Assembly (NCBI GenBank): GCA_947378695.1 | Contig: CANCKZ010000003.1 | Location: forward strand, 1-15,701 | DNA from: Rickettsiales bacterium | GTDB lineage: Bacteria > Pseudomonadota > Alphaproteobacteria > Rickettsiales > Deianiraeaceae | Direction of reading: 5' to 3' | DNA: 15,701 nucleotides | Part shown: one piece after another, positions 5,565 to 13,559 of the stretch | How the letters are laid out: each line of letters starts with the position of its first letter | Numbering within the stretch: the stretch's first letter is position 1 | Made by a program: the position numbers and the translations under genes | The notes under the pieces: generated by a model | Seen by the model: only the letters and a program-made list of their open reading frames with translations | The model's database searches: none | Told to the model about the DNA's origin: nothing

Positions 5565-8501
5565 ATGGATAAAGCCTTATCAAAAATAAAAAGCAAGATG
5601 ATTATCGCCAATGCTGGTTCCGGCAAAACATACAGCATTGTTCAGCACATTAAAGGCATTATTGAAGCTGGGTTTTTGCCTTCTTCCATTTTGTGCATAA
5701 CATTCACAAATGCCGGCAGGGACGAAATGCAAACACGCCTTCAAAGAGAAATTCCCAACTTAAAAGCTTTGCCAAAAATTGTAACATTCCACTCCCTTTG
5801 TAAGGAAATCATTGATACTTTCACACACGAACTTGAAATGCCATACGATTACACCATCGTTGATTCCGATTTCGAACTTCTTACAGAAATTGAAAGGGCT
5901 TGCTTAAAAAACGATTCCATTAATGGCTTTATTTCACAATTTCGAATTTCTCCATCGGAATGTTCTTCAATAATTGAAGGTATTTTGGAGGGATATCACA
6001 AGTTGCATGTAAATAAGGAGGCAAGGCTTGGGCGGATCTGCGAAATTTTTGAGGTAACTTCAAGTTCTTCAACGGCACAAATTGCTTCAACGAAAAAAAT
6101 GGAGACTATCAAAGATGTTCTGCAAAATATTCCATCACAAATGTTACAAGAAGTTGGTGGAAAAGTTTTGGAAGATGCCCTTCCACGCATTCTTGCAATT
6201 GAAAAGCGGTATGTAACCCAAGTAATTGACGAAACTTCCATCGATGATTTTGAGGAGTTGTGCCAAATTGCGGGGAGGTCTACTAAGAAAAATGCGGATT
6301 ATATAATTTACAAGGAGTTCCTTAAAAAGTCGCAGGAAAGCGTGAAGGATATTTCAACCTTTGAATTATGTTACGCATTGAACACAATTGCAAGCGATGT
6401 TGTTGGAATAATTGAAAAAACCAAATGCCAGTTAAGAAAATACACATTCAACGACTTAATTCACAAGGCACTGCATATTCTGCAAGATGACGAACTTAAA
6501 GATTTCGCAATTTTCAAGTTTGGCAGTAAATTTACACACATTTTAGTTGATGAAGCACAAGATACCAACCAACAACAGTGGAGTGTTCTTTACCCATTCA
6601 TAGACGAAATTGCCTCGTGTGGAATGGTTGACGCTTCCCTTTTTATAGTAGGCGATACCAAGCAGACGATCTACTCATTTCAAGGGGCGGAATCTGGTAT
6701 GATGAAGCAAGTTTATGACAAATACTCCCACATTTTAGAAAAGGATTTCCTTACGACTTCCTATCGAACCACAAAGCCCGTTCTTGATGTTATTAATAAT
6801 CTATCATTTCTTGACCAACAACACCCGCACATTTCAAGCTTTGAAAACAACGATGGTTTTGTTGAAATTATTGGCGTGAATCAAAAAATTGAAGAGGAAG
6901 AAGTTGAAATTGCAAAAAAAGCGGTCGAAATTGTGCAATCTTTGGTTGGAAAGCGAATTTTCCACGAAAAGTTTAAAAATAAAATTCTTGAACCAAGCGA
7001 TTTTGCAATTTTGTTGAAGAAGAGGACTCCCAAAGTGATTGATGCCCTTAAAAATCAGTTCTTTCAGGCAAAAATTCCCGCATCGTTTAATGATAAAATC
7101 GATTTCAAGCAATCGTTTTGCGTGTTAGATTTCATCGCCTGTTTAAAGCTGTGCATTATTGAAGAAGATACCCTTGCAATTTATTCACTACTCAAAAGCC
7201 CAATTTTTAACATTAATGAAGCCGATTTTGAAAAATCGTTTGAACATTCCACCCCGTGCAAGGAAATTCTTGAACAATTTCCCATTGTGCGTGAATTTGT
7301 GGAAGAACACCGCAAAATTTTGCTTACGCAAGGTGTTTATATATTCCTCAAAAAACTTTTCATTCAATATTCAAACAAATATTCCAATCAAGAGCAAACA
7401 ATTCTTGAAGCATTCATTGAAACAACCGCAAGCATTGAACAATATTGCCCAATAACATTTATCCAAGAATTTGAGGCATCAAAAACAAGGCACGCAATAA
7501 AAGGCGTTACAACAAATTGTGTCACATGCACAACAGTTCACGCTTCAAAGGGGCTTGAATATCCAATTGTGATATACATTGAAGCACACGGCACGGCATT
7601 TAGAAGCAAAAGCGTTTCGGTGCAATCTGGCGTAGTTTTACACACATCGTCGCAAAAAAAACGAGGGCAAAAAATGCAAGAAGTTCTTGACGAAAACAAA
7701 GCTTTCGAAAAAAACGAAGGCGAACGCCTGTGCTATGTTGCAATTTCACGCTCCGCCTTTGGTTTTTACTGCATCGCTTCTTTTGCTCACGGGGGGGATA
7801 TTGAATCGTTTTACTCGTCCTTGAGCGGTTCGCTAAACAAACTGCCATCAAACCTTGTTGAAAATTCCACAGATGGCTTTTTTACAAGGGCAAACTATGC
7901 ACAAACCGATGGCAACGCCCTTGAAACATTCAGCGATGATGAGGTTGAGGTTATCACGGTTGAACAGCCGATAATTTCCACCGTTATTGAGGGTGATTCC
8001 ACCGCTGAAACAAACTTCGGCGAAACATTTGGAACATTTGTTCACGCCATTTTTGAAAAAAGCCAGACCAACCCACAATTTCACGATTTCCTTCAATTCT
8101 ATGCAATAGCAGAACACCGTGGCGTTGAATTTGAAACATTATTCACGGAAATCAAAGCAAATGTGGAGGCAATTGAGGCAATGCTTGCAAAGGAATTTCA
8201 ACCAATTGCGATAAAAAAAGAACACTCAATTACATTTAACGGGAAAATTCTTCGCATTGATGCACTTTATTTCTGCGAAAATGAAATTGTCATTCTTGAC
8301 TACAAAACTCAAAGCCCATCAATCACGCCAGAAATTCAAACGCAACTTGAAGGGTATATTAACGCAATTTCGCAGATTTATCCAATGAAGGTGCGGGCTT
8401 TTGTTGTGTGGTTTGGGAACTTTCCGCAGGCAAAGATTCTGGAACAGGTTCTGCCAATTGAACGCCGGTCTGATCAACTGCTGGAACAACTTCCGGAGTA
8501 A
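5565..8501 (+). CDS. addA: AddA-type double-strand break repair helicase-nuclease (UvrD/Rep family)
   Basis: AddA is the helicase-nuclease subunit that, with AddB, resects DNA ends for RecA loading. The 978-residue product shows the superfamily 1 motifs in order: Walker A ANAGSGKT (15-22), motif Ia CITFTNAGRDEM (near 46-57), Walker B VDEAQD (328-333), motif III VGDTKQTIYSFQGAE, motif IV TSYRTT, motif V TVHASKGLEYPIV and motif VI GERLCYVAISRS. The C-terminus has the RecB-type nuclease signature: GTFVHAIFE, then D899 and D912-Y-K914. It is shorter than most alphaproteobacterial AddA proteins (about 1100-1200 residues), and the N-terminus begins almost directly at Walker A with no upstream Q-motif glutamine. 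addB is not adjacent. The last 143 bp overlap ftsI on the other strand. No Shine-Dalgarno sequence precedes the start. Confidence 0.93.
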   Translation: MDKALSKIKSKMIIANAGSGKTYSIVQHIKGIIEAGFLPSSILCITFTNAGRDEMQTRLQREIPNLKALPKIVTFHSLCKEIIDTFTHELEMPYDYTIVDSDFELLTEIERACLKNDSINGFISQFRISPSECSSIIEGILEGYHKLHVNKEARLGRICEIFEVTSSSSTAQIASTKKMETIKDVLQNIPSQMLQEVGGKVLEDALPRILAIEKRYVTQVIDETSIDDFEELCQIAGRSTKKNADYIIYKEFLKKSQESVKDISTFELCYALNTIASDVVGIIEKTKCQLRKYTFNDLIHKALHILQDDELKDFAIFKFGSKFTHILVDEAQDTNQQQWSVLYPFIDEIASCGMVDASLFIVGDTKQTIYSFQGAESGMMKQVYDKYSHILEKDFLTTSYRTTKPVLDVINNLSFLDQQHPHISSFENNDGFVEIIGVNQKIEEEEVEIAKKAVEIVQSLVGKRIFHEKFKNKILEPSDFAILLKKRTPKVIDALKNQFFQAKIPASFNDKIDFKQSFCVLDFIACLKLCIIEEDTLAIYSLLKSPIFNINEADFEKSFEHSTPCKEILEQFPIVREFVEEHRKILLTQGVYIFLKKLFIQYSNKYSNQEQTILEAFIETTASIEQYCPITFIQEFEASKTRHAIKGVTTNCVTCTTVHASKGLEYPIVIYIEAHGTAFRSKSVSVQSGVVLHTSSQKKRGQKMQEVLDENKAFEKNEGERLCYVAISRSAFGFYCIASFAHGGDIESFYSSLSGSLNKLPSNLVENSTDGFFTRANYAQTDGNALETFSDDEVEVITVEQPIISTVIEGDSTAETNFGETFGTFVHAIFEKSQTNPQFHDFLQFYAIAEHRGVEFETLFTEIKANVEAIEAMLAKEFQPIAIKKEHSITFNGKILRIDALYFCENEIVILDYKTQSPSITPEIQTQLEGYINAISQIYPMKVRAFVVWFGNFPQAKILEQVLPIERRSDQLLEQLPE

Positions 8502-10098
8502 CCTCCGGCAGGTTATCTGGTTTGATATCAAGAATTGGTGCCACAACTTTAATGATATCAGACGATGTTTGCACAACGGTGTTACTTGCCTGCAAAAACG
8601 CAGCGTTGGAAGTTGAGGGTTCATCAAGGGCAATATACATTGCATATTTTGGAATATGGCACGGGAATACACTGAAAAACGACAGGAACTTTTTTCTGTC
8701 AGACCACCCACGAATTGCAGGGTCATATTTTTCCGATGTCCCGGTTTTGCCGCAAACGGAATATCCATTAATTGTTGCTCTGCGTGCCGTTCCAATTTGC
8801 ACAACAGAACGAAGCATTTGTTGAAGGTCAAGAATGCTTTGGTTTGGAAGAATTTGCCTGTCTTTATTTCCCCTTGCATTACCACCATTTGCATTACCAC
8901 CTTTAAGCAGCGTGAGGCTTGAAACCTTACCATCATAGGCAAGCCCGCCCGCCATTTGAATGAAATGTGCTGGCGAAATGGAGACTCCGTAACCATATGA
9001 AAGCGTGTAGTGCATGTCGTCTCGCCATTTGCCTTTTTTGAAAATCGGTTTTGCAATTTCCCCTTTTGGAAGCTCAACAATTGGCTTTTCAAACATTTTG
9101 ATATCCTCATAAAATTGCCGTTGTTTTTCAAAACCAACTTTCTGCACAACAAACGCAACGCCGACATTTGAAGAAAAGGCGAGGATCTCCTCCAATGTCA
9201 TTTCGTCTCGTGAACGGTGGTCGTCTCTGACGGAGAAATCCTTGTTCACAGGAATTGAAAGTGGCAGGTGCATTATTTGAGTTGGCTTGAAACCGTTTTG
9301 AAGCCCAAGGGAAATTGTGAAAACCTTAAACACGGAACCAAGGTTGAAAACGGAAGAAAATGGCTGGTTGACATAAGAAGGTGAATTTGGTTCATATTTT
9401 TCGTTTGGGTTGAAATCTGGCAGGGAAACCGATGCAATTATTTCACGAGTTTCAAGGTCTACAATAATAGCCATTGCACCTTTTGCCTCAAATTTTTCAA
9501 GAGTCTTCAACAAATTTTCACGCACAATACTTTGAACCATGGCATCAAGTGAAAGTTGAACCTCTTGCTTTAAAAGTAATTGATTAAACTGTTTTTCAGA
9601 ACCTTTCACGCCTTCTTCGTTTGCGTTAATTTTTGATGTATGCCCAACTATGTGCGAAAATGTGTTGCCGTATGGATAAAACCGTGTGTAATATTCACGG
9701 AAAAATGCTCCTTCAATTCCACTATCAATAATTTTTTTCTTTTGAATGGGCGATATGTTATCCTTAATTAAAAACCACCCGTTAGACTCCCCCTTCAAGC
9801 GTTCGTGAAGCTTTGCTTGGTCAAGTTCTGGGAAAATATCACGAATTTTGGCAATTACCGTGTTAATATCAATTATGAAAGCGGGGTTTATGTGAAATTC
9901 ATAAGCCGGAACACTGATTGCAAGAATGTTGTTGTTTCTGTCAACAATGTTGTGGCGAAGCATTAGGTCTTTGTTTGGAATGTTGTGCCTTGTCCAGTAT
10001 TCATACATGCCAACAGAGTTTATGAATAAAATTCGCAAAATTAGAATAATTACCGCAACAAGAATTGTATAGGAAAGAATTCGAATTTTTGATTCCAT
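8359..10098 (-). CDS. ftsI: Peptidoglycan transpeptidase FtsI (class B penicillin-binding protein)
   Basis: FtsI cross-links septal peptidoglycan during division. Numbered from the ATG at 10098, the 579-residue product has an N-terminal anchor (about 8-28), a dimerisation domain with the RHNIVDRN start and the FYPYGNTFSHIVGHT motif, then the transpeptidase domain with catalytic S255-V-F-K258, S309-S-N311 and K451-T-G-T. The start at 10098 is preferred because AGGA lies 8 nt upstream; an alternative ATG at 10116 overlaps the aroK stop as ATGA. The last 47 residues or so form a Pro/Glu/Gln-rich tail after the conserved domain, encoded opposite the 3' end of addA. An in-frame 15-bp tandem repeat adds an Asn/Gly-rich stretch at about 400-411. 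It lies downstream of aroK, in an unusual context for ftsI, away from any visible mur cluster. Confidence 0.95.
   Translation of the reverse strand: MESKIRILSYTILVAVIILILRILFINSVGMYEYWTRHNIPNKDLMLRHNIVDRNNNILAISVPAYEFHINPAFIIDINTVIAKIRDIFPELDQAKLHERLKGESNGWFLIKDNISPIQKKKIIDSGIEGAFFREYYTRFYPYGNTFSHIVGHTSKINANEEGVKGSEKQFNQLLLKQEVQLSLDAMVQSIVRENLLKTLEKFEAKGAMAIIVDLETREIIASVSLPDFNPNEKYEPNSPSYVNQPFSSVFNLGSVFKVFTISLGLQNGFKPTQIMHLPLSIPVNKDFSVRDDHRSRDEMTLEEILAFSSNVGVAFVVQKVGFEKQRQFYEDIKMFEKPIVELPKGEIAKPIFKKGKWRDDMHYTLSYGYGVSISPAHFIQMAGGLAYDGKVSSLTLLKGGNANGGNARGNKDRQILPNQSILDLQQMLRSVVQIGTARRATINGYSVCGKTGTSEKYDPAIRGWSDRKKFLSFFSVFPCHIPKYAMYIALDEPSTSNAAFLQASNTVVQTSSDIIKVVAPILDIKPDNLPEVTPEVVPAVDQTGVQLAEPVPESLPAESSQTTQQKPAPSLDKSAKLR
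8871..8900. repeat. 15-bp in-frame tandem duplication inside ftsI
   Basis: Two adjacent 15-bp units share TTGCATTACCAC (8874-8885 and 8889-8900) with two differences near their starts. On the minus strand they encode the GGNANGGNARG stretch in a loop between the transpeptidase S-x-N and K-T-G motifs. The period is exactly five codons, so the reading frame is kept; slippage during replication is the likely origin. Confidence 0.7.
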
Positions 10099-10112
10099 AT
10101 TCGATATCCTAA

Positions 10113-10637
10113 TCATGGAAGGTGTTTATAAATTTCGTCAAGGGTCTTTGAAGTGTTGTTCTCCAAGTTGTGGGATTGCAGGTCAACCATAATGTTTGCC
10201 TGTGTATAAAACGGTATGCGTTCTGTGAGGATTTTCGAAATTGACTGCGGTGCGTTGATTAACGGACGCTTTGCATCGTTTTGAAGGCGTTCTTCAAGGA
10301 CCCGTGAATTAACATTCAGGAAAATTGAAATTCCACACGATGCAATTAGCGAAATGTTTTCCTCGTTTGCGAAAACTCCGCCACCGCAGGAAATTATTGC
10401 ATTTGAAGTTTCGCCGTTTTGGCAAATTGCAGTTAAAAGAGCCTTTTCCATTCGGCGAAAGTGTGGCTGACCGTGTATGGCAAAAATCTCCTTTACAGTC
10501 ATTCCCGCTTCTGCTTCAATCAATTCGTCCATTTCAACGAACTTCCTTCCGGAAATTTGGGCAAGAACTTTTCCAATTGTGCTTTTTCCACTGCCCATCA
10601 TTCCCACAAGAAATATTCTTGTGTTGGAGGTTTTCAT
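10113..10637 (-). CDS. aroK: Shikimate kinase
   Basis: The enzyme phosphorylates shikimate with ATP in aromatic amino acid synthesis. The 174-residue product from the ATG at 10637 has the family length and motifs: Walker A GMMGSGKST (12-20), the shikimate-binding D37 in MDELIE, R61-R62 in the HFRRMEKALL segment, the glycine-rich SCGGGVF (83-89) and the lid arginine in RPLI (near R124). AAGGA lies about 10 nt upstream (10648-10652), supporting this start over a longer ORF from 10691 that would overlap the upstream gene. The usual partner aroB is not next to it; ftsI follows, with the aroK stop just upstream of the ftsI start. Confidence 0.95.
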   Translation of the reverse strand: MKTSNTRIFLVGMMGSGKSTIGKVLAQISGRKFVEMDELIEAEAGMTVKEIFAIHGQPHFRRMEKALLTAICQNGETSNAIISCGGGVFANEENISLIASCGISIFLNVNSRVLEERLQNDAKRPLINAPQSISKILTERIPFYTQANIMVDLQSHNLENNTSKTLDEIYKHLP

Positions 10638-10680
10638 TTTTTCAATTTCCTTGAAATGCTTGCGTTGAAGTGCGGTTGTG

Positions 10681-11682
10681 TTAAAATACATTTTTCAAAA
10701 AATAGCACATGCGTGAAAACAGGCAAGATTTCGCCTTGCGTGGTTGAATTTCGATAAACCTTGAAGTTGGAACAAATAGCGTTGTTCCGTGCTTGCTCAA
10801 TTTTTTGTAGAATGAGTATAATGCGGAGTTAGCATCACGGCATTTTGGGAACATTCCAATTGTTTTGAAGATTGAGCTGTTCACGAAAAGCGACTGTGAA
10901 AGACTGATATCCGTTCTGTGAATTTTGTAGTATCCAACATTGCCTCGTTCCATCATGCAAAGCTTTGCTGTTGTTTTTTTACAACCAAGCATACATTTAA
11001 TTTTTGTGAGTAACGAGGGGAACCTCATGCAATATTTTTGAATTTCACACGATTGGTTATATATAGTTGGCACAACGGCAACGGAATTTTCACGGGATAA
11101 ATATTTGCGAAGAATTTCAATTGCGTATTCCCTTGAAAGCATTGCGGAGTTGGTTGCGAAGAAGATATCGCTTTCGGTTTTTGCAATTTTGAACGCATTG
11201 TTATGAACTTGAAATTCGCTTGCTTTTGGGTAATATGATGCGAATGTGAAGCGATCTTTGACATCTTGCATATTTTCCTCAATATACTGCACAGTTGAAG
11301 AAAATGCTTCCGTTGGAATGGAAATTACGATGTTTGCGATATCTTCCGAGGCAATATCCTGCAAGGTATCCATTGTAAATTCAAAATCGCTTGATGGCAA
11401 AATTACAAACGAGCAAAGAATTTTCCTGCCTTTAAGTTTAATTTTGGTAAGGTCAAATTTTACTGCGTCTTTTTTAACATCCTTCCCTTTTGTTGTTGAA
11501 TTTACTGGTGCATTTGTTCTTTCGGTTCTGTCTGTTCTTTCGCCGTCTTTGCGGGGATATCTGTCGTTTTTGAAGGGCTTGCCGTCAGAACTGCGGCGTT
11601 CTTTGAAATTGCTGCGACCGTCTCGTGAACCTTCTTTTGATTTGAAATTTGAATTTCTGTTGTTTGTGCGTGGTTTGTTCAT
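10681..11682 (-). CDS. Protein with basic disordered N-terminus and a possible glycosyltransferase-like domain
   Basis: The 333-residue product has two parts. Residues 1 to about 75 are rich in Arg, Lys, Asp, Asn, Ser and Gly with short RxxD-like runs (RSNFKERRSSDGKP, RKDGERTDRTER), predicted disordered and possibly nucleic-acid or surface binding. Residues from about 85 form a folded domain starting KILCSFVILPSSDFEFTMDTLQ; with later ESDIFFATNSAML and IGMFPKCRDANSAL it loosely recalls a GT-A (family 2) glycosyltransferase order, but no clear DxD is visible. This is only a resemblance. The end is basic and Cys-containing. The ATG lies 10 bp after the sppA stop without a Shine-Dalgarno sequence, so the gene is likely cotranscribed with sppA. 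Function is unknown. Confidence 0.7.
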   Translation of the reverse strand: MNKPRTNNRNSNFKSKEGSRDGRSNFKERRSSDGKPFKNDRYPRKDGERTDRTERTNAPVNSTTKGKDVKKDAVKFDLTKIKLKGRKILCSFVILPSSDFEFTMDTLQDIASEDIANIVISIPTEAFSSTVQYIEENMQDVKDRFTFASYYPKASEFQVHNNAFKIAKTESDIFFATNSAMLSREYAIEILRKYLSRENSVAVVPTIYNQSCEIQKYCMRFPSLLTKIKCMLGCKKTTAKLCMMERGNVGYYKIHRTDISLSQSLFVNSSIFKTIGMFPKCRDANSALYSFYKKLSKHGTTLFVPTSRFIEIQPRKAKSCLFSRMCYFLKNVF

Positions 11683-11692
11683 ATTTATAATA

Positions 11693-12655
11693 TTATATTT
11701 TCATTATTGCCATAACTTGTGATTTTGACGACTCCTTGCGTTTTTTTGCAAGAATATCATCAATTATTTGACTCACAAATCCTTCGTCTTCTTCCTCTCT
11801 AAGGGAAATTTCCTCAAATTCAAGTTTTCCAACTTTTTTCACAAGTGCCGCTTTCACTGCGTGTTCTTCGGAAATTCCATCGATCAACTTCAAACGAAGA
11901 GCTTCCGACCCCATGTATATTTTCCCATTTGCAACATTAAATGTTTCTTCCGGTGTAAGTTTGCGTTCCTTTGCAACAAGGTTTGCGAAAAACTTGTGGC
12001 TTTCATCAATTGATGTTTGCATGTATTCGTCAACTTCTGGGCTTGTTTTTTCGAAGGAATCTGGTTGAGCTTTAAACGGAACAGAGCGATAAACCTTCAT
12101 TTTCACGCCAACTTTTTTGGAGAGTTCCTCCAATTGAAGAGTTTGCATAAGCACACCAATTGAACCCGTGATTGATGTTTCATGCGAATAGATTTTCGTT
12201 GCACCAAGTGCCGTCATGTAACCTCCTGATGCCCCAAGATCGTATATCAAAGCATAAACGGGAACTTTTGCTGAAAGTTTTTTTATTTCCTTATAAAGAA
12301 TTTCACTGCCTGTAATTGTTCCGCCGGGGGAATTTATTTTCAAAAACACACCTTTAAGGTTTTTATCATCTGCAAGTTCTTTCAATGCTTCCGAGCGAAA
12401 CTTATCCGTTTCAATAACCCCGTCAATTTCAATTTCTGCGATGAAATTTTCAGAATAAAGGGCATTATTAGAATGGCATACGTAATAGAAAATTGCGACA
12501 GAAATCAGGATTAATGCGGAAATAACTTTCCATTTAAGAACATCTTTCATAAGCTTTTCAATGAAAGCAAGGGAGTTGTAATCCGAAATTTTTGCAACGG
12601 TTCTTGCGGATTTTCTTTCTGACAGTTTCTTGTTCTTCTTCAAAAATTGAAACAT
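11693..12655 (-). CDS. sppA: Signal peptide peptidase SppA (36K type, S49 family)
   Basis: SppA is a membrane-bound serine protease that degrades leftover signal peptides and misfolded membrane proteins. The 320-residue product has a basic cytoplasmic start, a membrane anchor (about 43-60, VISALILISVAIFYYV), the S49 motif INSPGGT (107-113), nucleophile S143 in DLGASGGY, and base K195 in VPFKAQPDSF. The 52-residue spacing between S143 and K195 equals that known for Bacillus subtilis SppA (S147/K199), which strongly supports the short, single-domain form. The ATG at 12655 has no clear Shine-Dalgarno sequence. It is the first gene after the 12705-12754 hairpin, so it may begin a new transcript reaching aroK and ftsI. 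Confidence 0.94.
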   Translation of the reverse strand: MFQFLKKNKKLSERKSARTVAKISDYNSLAFIEKLMKDVLKWKVISALILISVAIFYYVCHSNNALYSENFIAEIEIDGVIETDKFRSEALKELADDKNLKGVFLKINSPGGTITGSEILYKEIKKLSAKVPVYALIYDLGASGGYMTALGATKIYSHETSITGSIGVLMQTLQLEELSKKVGVKMKVYRSVPFKAQPDSFEKTSPEVDEYMQTSIDESHKFFANLVAKERKLTPEETFNVANGKIYMGSEALRLKLIDGISEEHAVKAALVKKVGKLEFEEISLREEEDEGFVSQIIDDILAKKRKESSKSQVMAIMKI

Positions 12656-12699
12656 TTGCTTTGGCTAAATTCGTTTTTTCGTAGTAACCATTGTTTTTT

Positions 12700-12754
12700 T
12701 AAAAAGCAAGATTTGTTTTTTACTTCAAGATAAATCTTTGCGTTGAATCTTGCT
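12700..12754 (-). terminator. Likely hairpin terminator after proB
   Basis: Reading the minus strand, AGCAAGATT (12754-12746) and AATCTTGCT (12713-12705) are perfect 9-bp complements, followed at once by a run of T (12704-12700). The intervening 32 nt carry a second small hairpin, AAGAT-AA-ATCTT (12727-12738). It lies 14 bp after the proB stop and before sppA. The loop is long for a classic rho-independent terminator, so it could also be a processing or regulatory structure. Confidence 0.5.
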
Positions 12755-12767
12755 CAACAACACCACC

Positions 12768-13517
12768 CTATTCACAAAAAACCGTGCAATTGCCTTGTTC
12801 AATTGTTGTAATGGAATTAACCTTTCTGCCGTTTGTAATTATTGCGTGAAATCCGTTTGCAATTGCAAAATTTCCTGCACGAATTTTCGTTTCAATTCCA
12901 CCAGAGCCAAACTCCGTTGAAACATCGCCAGCTTCCTGTTCCTTAATGCCGTTTGTTTGAACTATCAGCGTTGCGTTTGGATTTGTGTTTGGGTTTGAAT
13001 CATAAACGCCGTTGACATCTGTCAGAATTATCAGCAAATCTGCATTCACAGCCCGTGCAATGTGGGAAGCCAAGGTGTCGTTATCGCCAACTTTAATTTC
13101 ATCGGTTGAAATTGCATCGTTTTCGTTCAAAATTGGTATAGCATTCATTTCCCGAAGTGCGTTCAGTGTGGCGTGAAGGTTTAAAAGCGATTGTGCGTTT
13201 GATATATCGTTTTTTGTCAATAAAATTTGTCCAACTTTGGTTGAATGCCTTGCAAAGCCTGCAATGTATTCCTGCATTAAATGAATTTGACCAATGGAAG
13301 AAAGTGCTTGCTTTTGTGCAACTTCCGTTGGTTTTGGCATGTTAAGAATTGTTCTTGCTGTGGCAATCGCCCCCGATGTTACCAGCGTTACTTTGGCAAA
13401 TTTCATTACACGGGTAATATCAGTTATGAAGTTTTCAAACAGACCATTTTCTTTGAGCCAAATAACCGTGCTTGAACCGATTTTTATCACGATGTTTTGA
13501 TATTTTGTAATAAGCAT
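12768..13517 (-). CDS. proB: Glutamate 5-kinase, short form without PUA domain
   Basis: ProB makes L-glutamyl-5-phosphate from glutamate and ATP, the first step of proline synthesis. The 249-residue product shows the amino acid kinase motifs: KIGSS (12-16), VTSGA (46-50), GQILL (96-100), NENDAIS (131-137), GDNDTLA (144-150), TDVNGVYDSNP (166-176) and FGSGGIETK (203-211). It ends after the kinase domain; the C-terminal PUA domain found in the Escherichia coli enzyme (367 residues) is absent, as in other short-form ProB proteins. The ATG at 13517 is preferred to a TTG five codons earlier; GGA lies about 11 nt upstream. proA is not adjacent. It follows the acyltransferase gene by 42 bp. Confidence 0.94.
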   Translation of the reverse strand: MLITKYQNIVIKIGSSTVIWLKENGLFENFITDITRVMKFAKVTLVTSGAIATARTILNMPKPTEVAQKQALSSIGQIHLMQEYIAGFARHSTKVGQILLTKNDISNAQSLLNLHATLNALREMNAIPILNENDAISTDEIKVGDNDTLASHIARAVNADLLIILTDVNGVYDSNPNTNPNATLIVQTNGIKEQEAGDVSTEFGSGGIETKIRAGNFAIANGFHAIITNGRKVNSITTIEQGNCTVFCE

Positions 13518-13559
13518 ATAATTATTTTCCAAGTTGTATTTCCAGTGTTATTCTAAGTG

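Noticed and set aside
8319..9167. Long minus-strand ORF (282 residues)
   Set aside because: It is a shadow of ftsI in another frame, rich in Arg, Cys and His, with no recognisable motif.
11686..11697. Palindrome TATAATATTATA between sppA and the next gene
   Set aside because: A 12-bp AT-only palindrome in AT-rich DNA is weak evidence; it overlaps the sppA stop, and the genes are probably cotranscribed.
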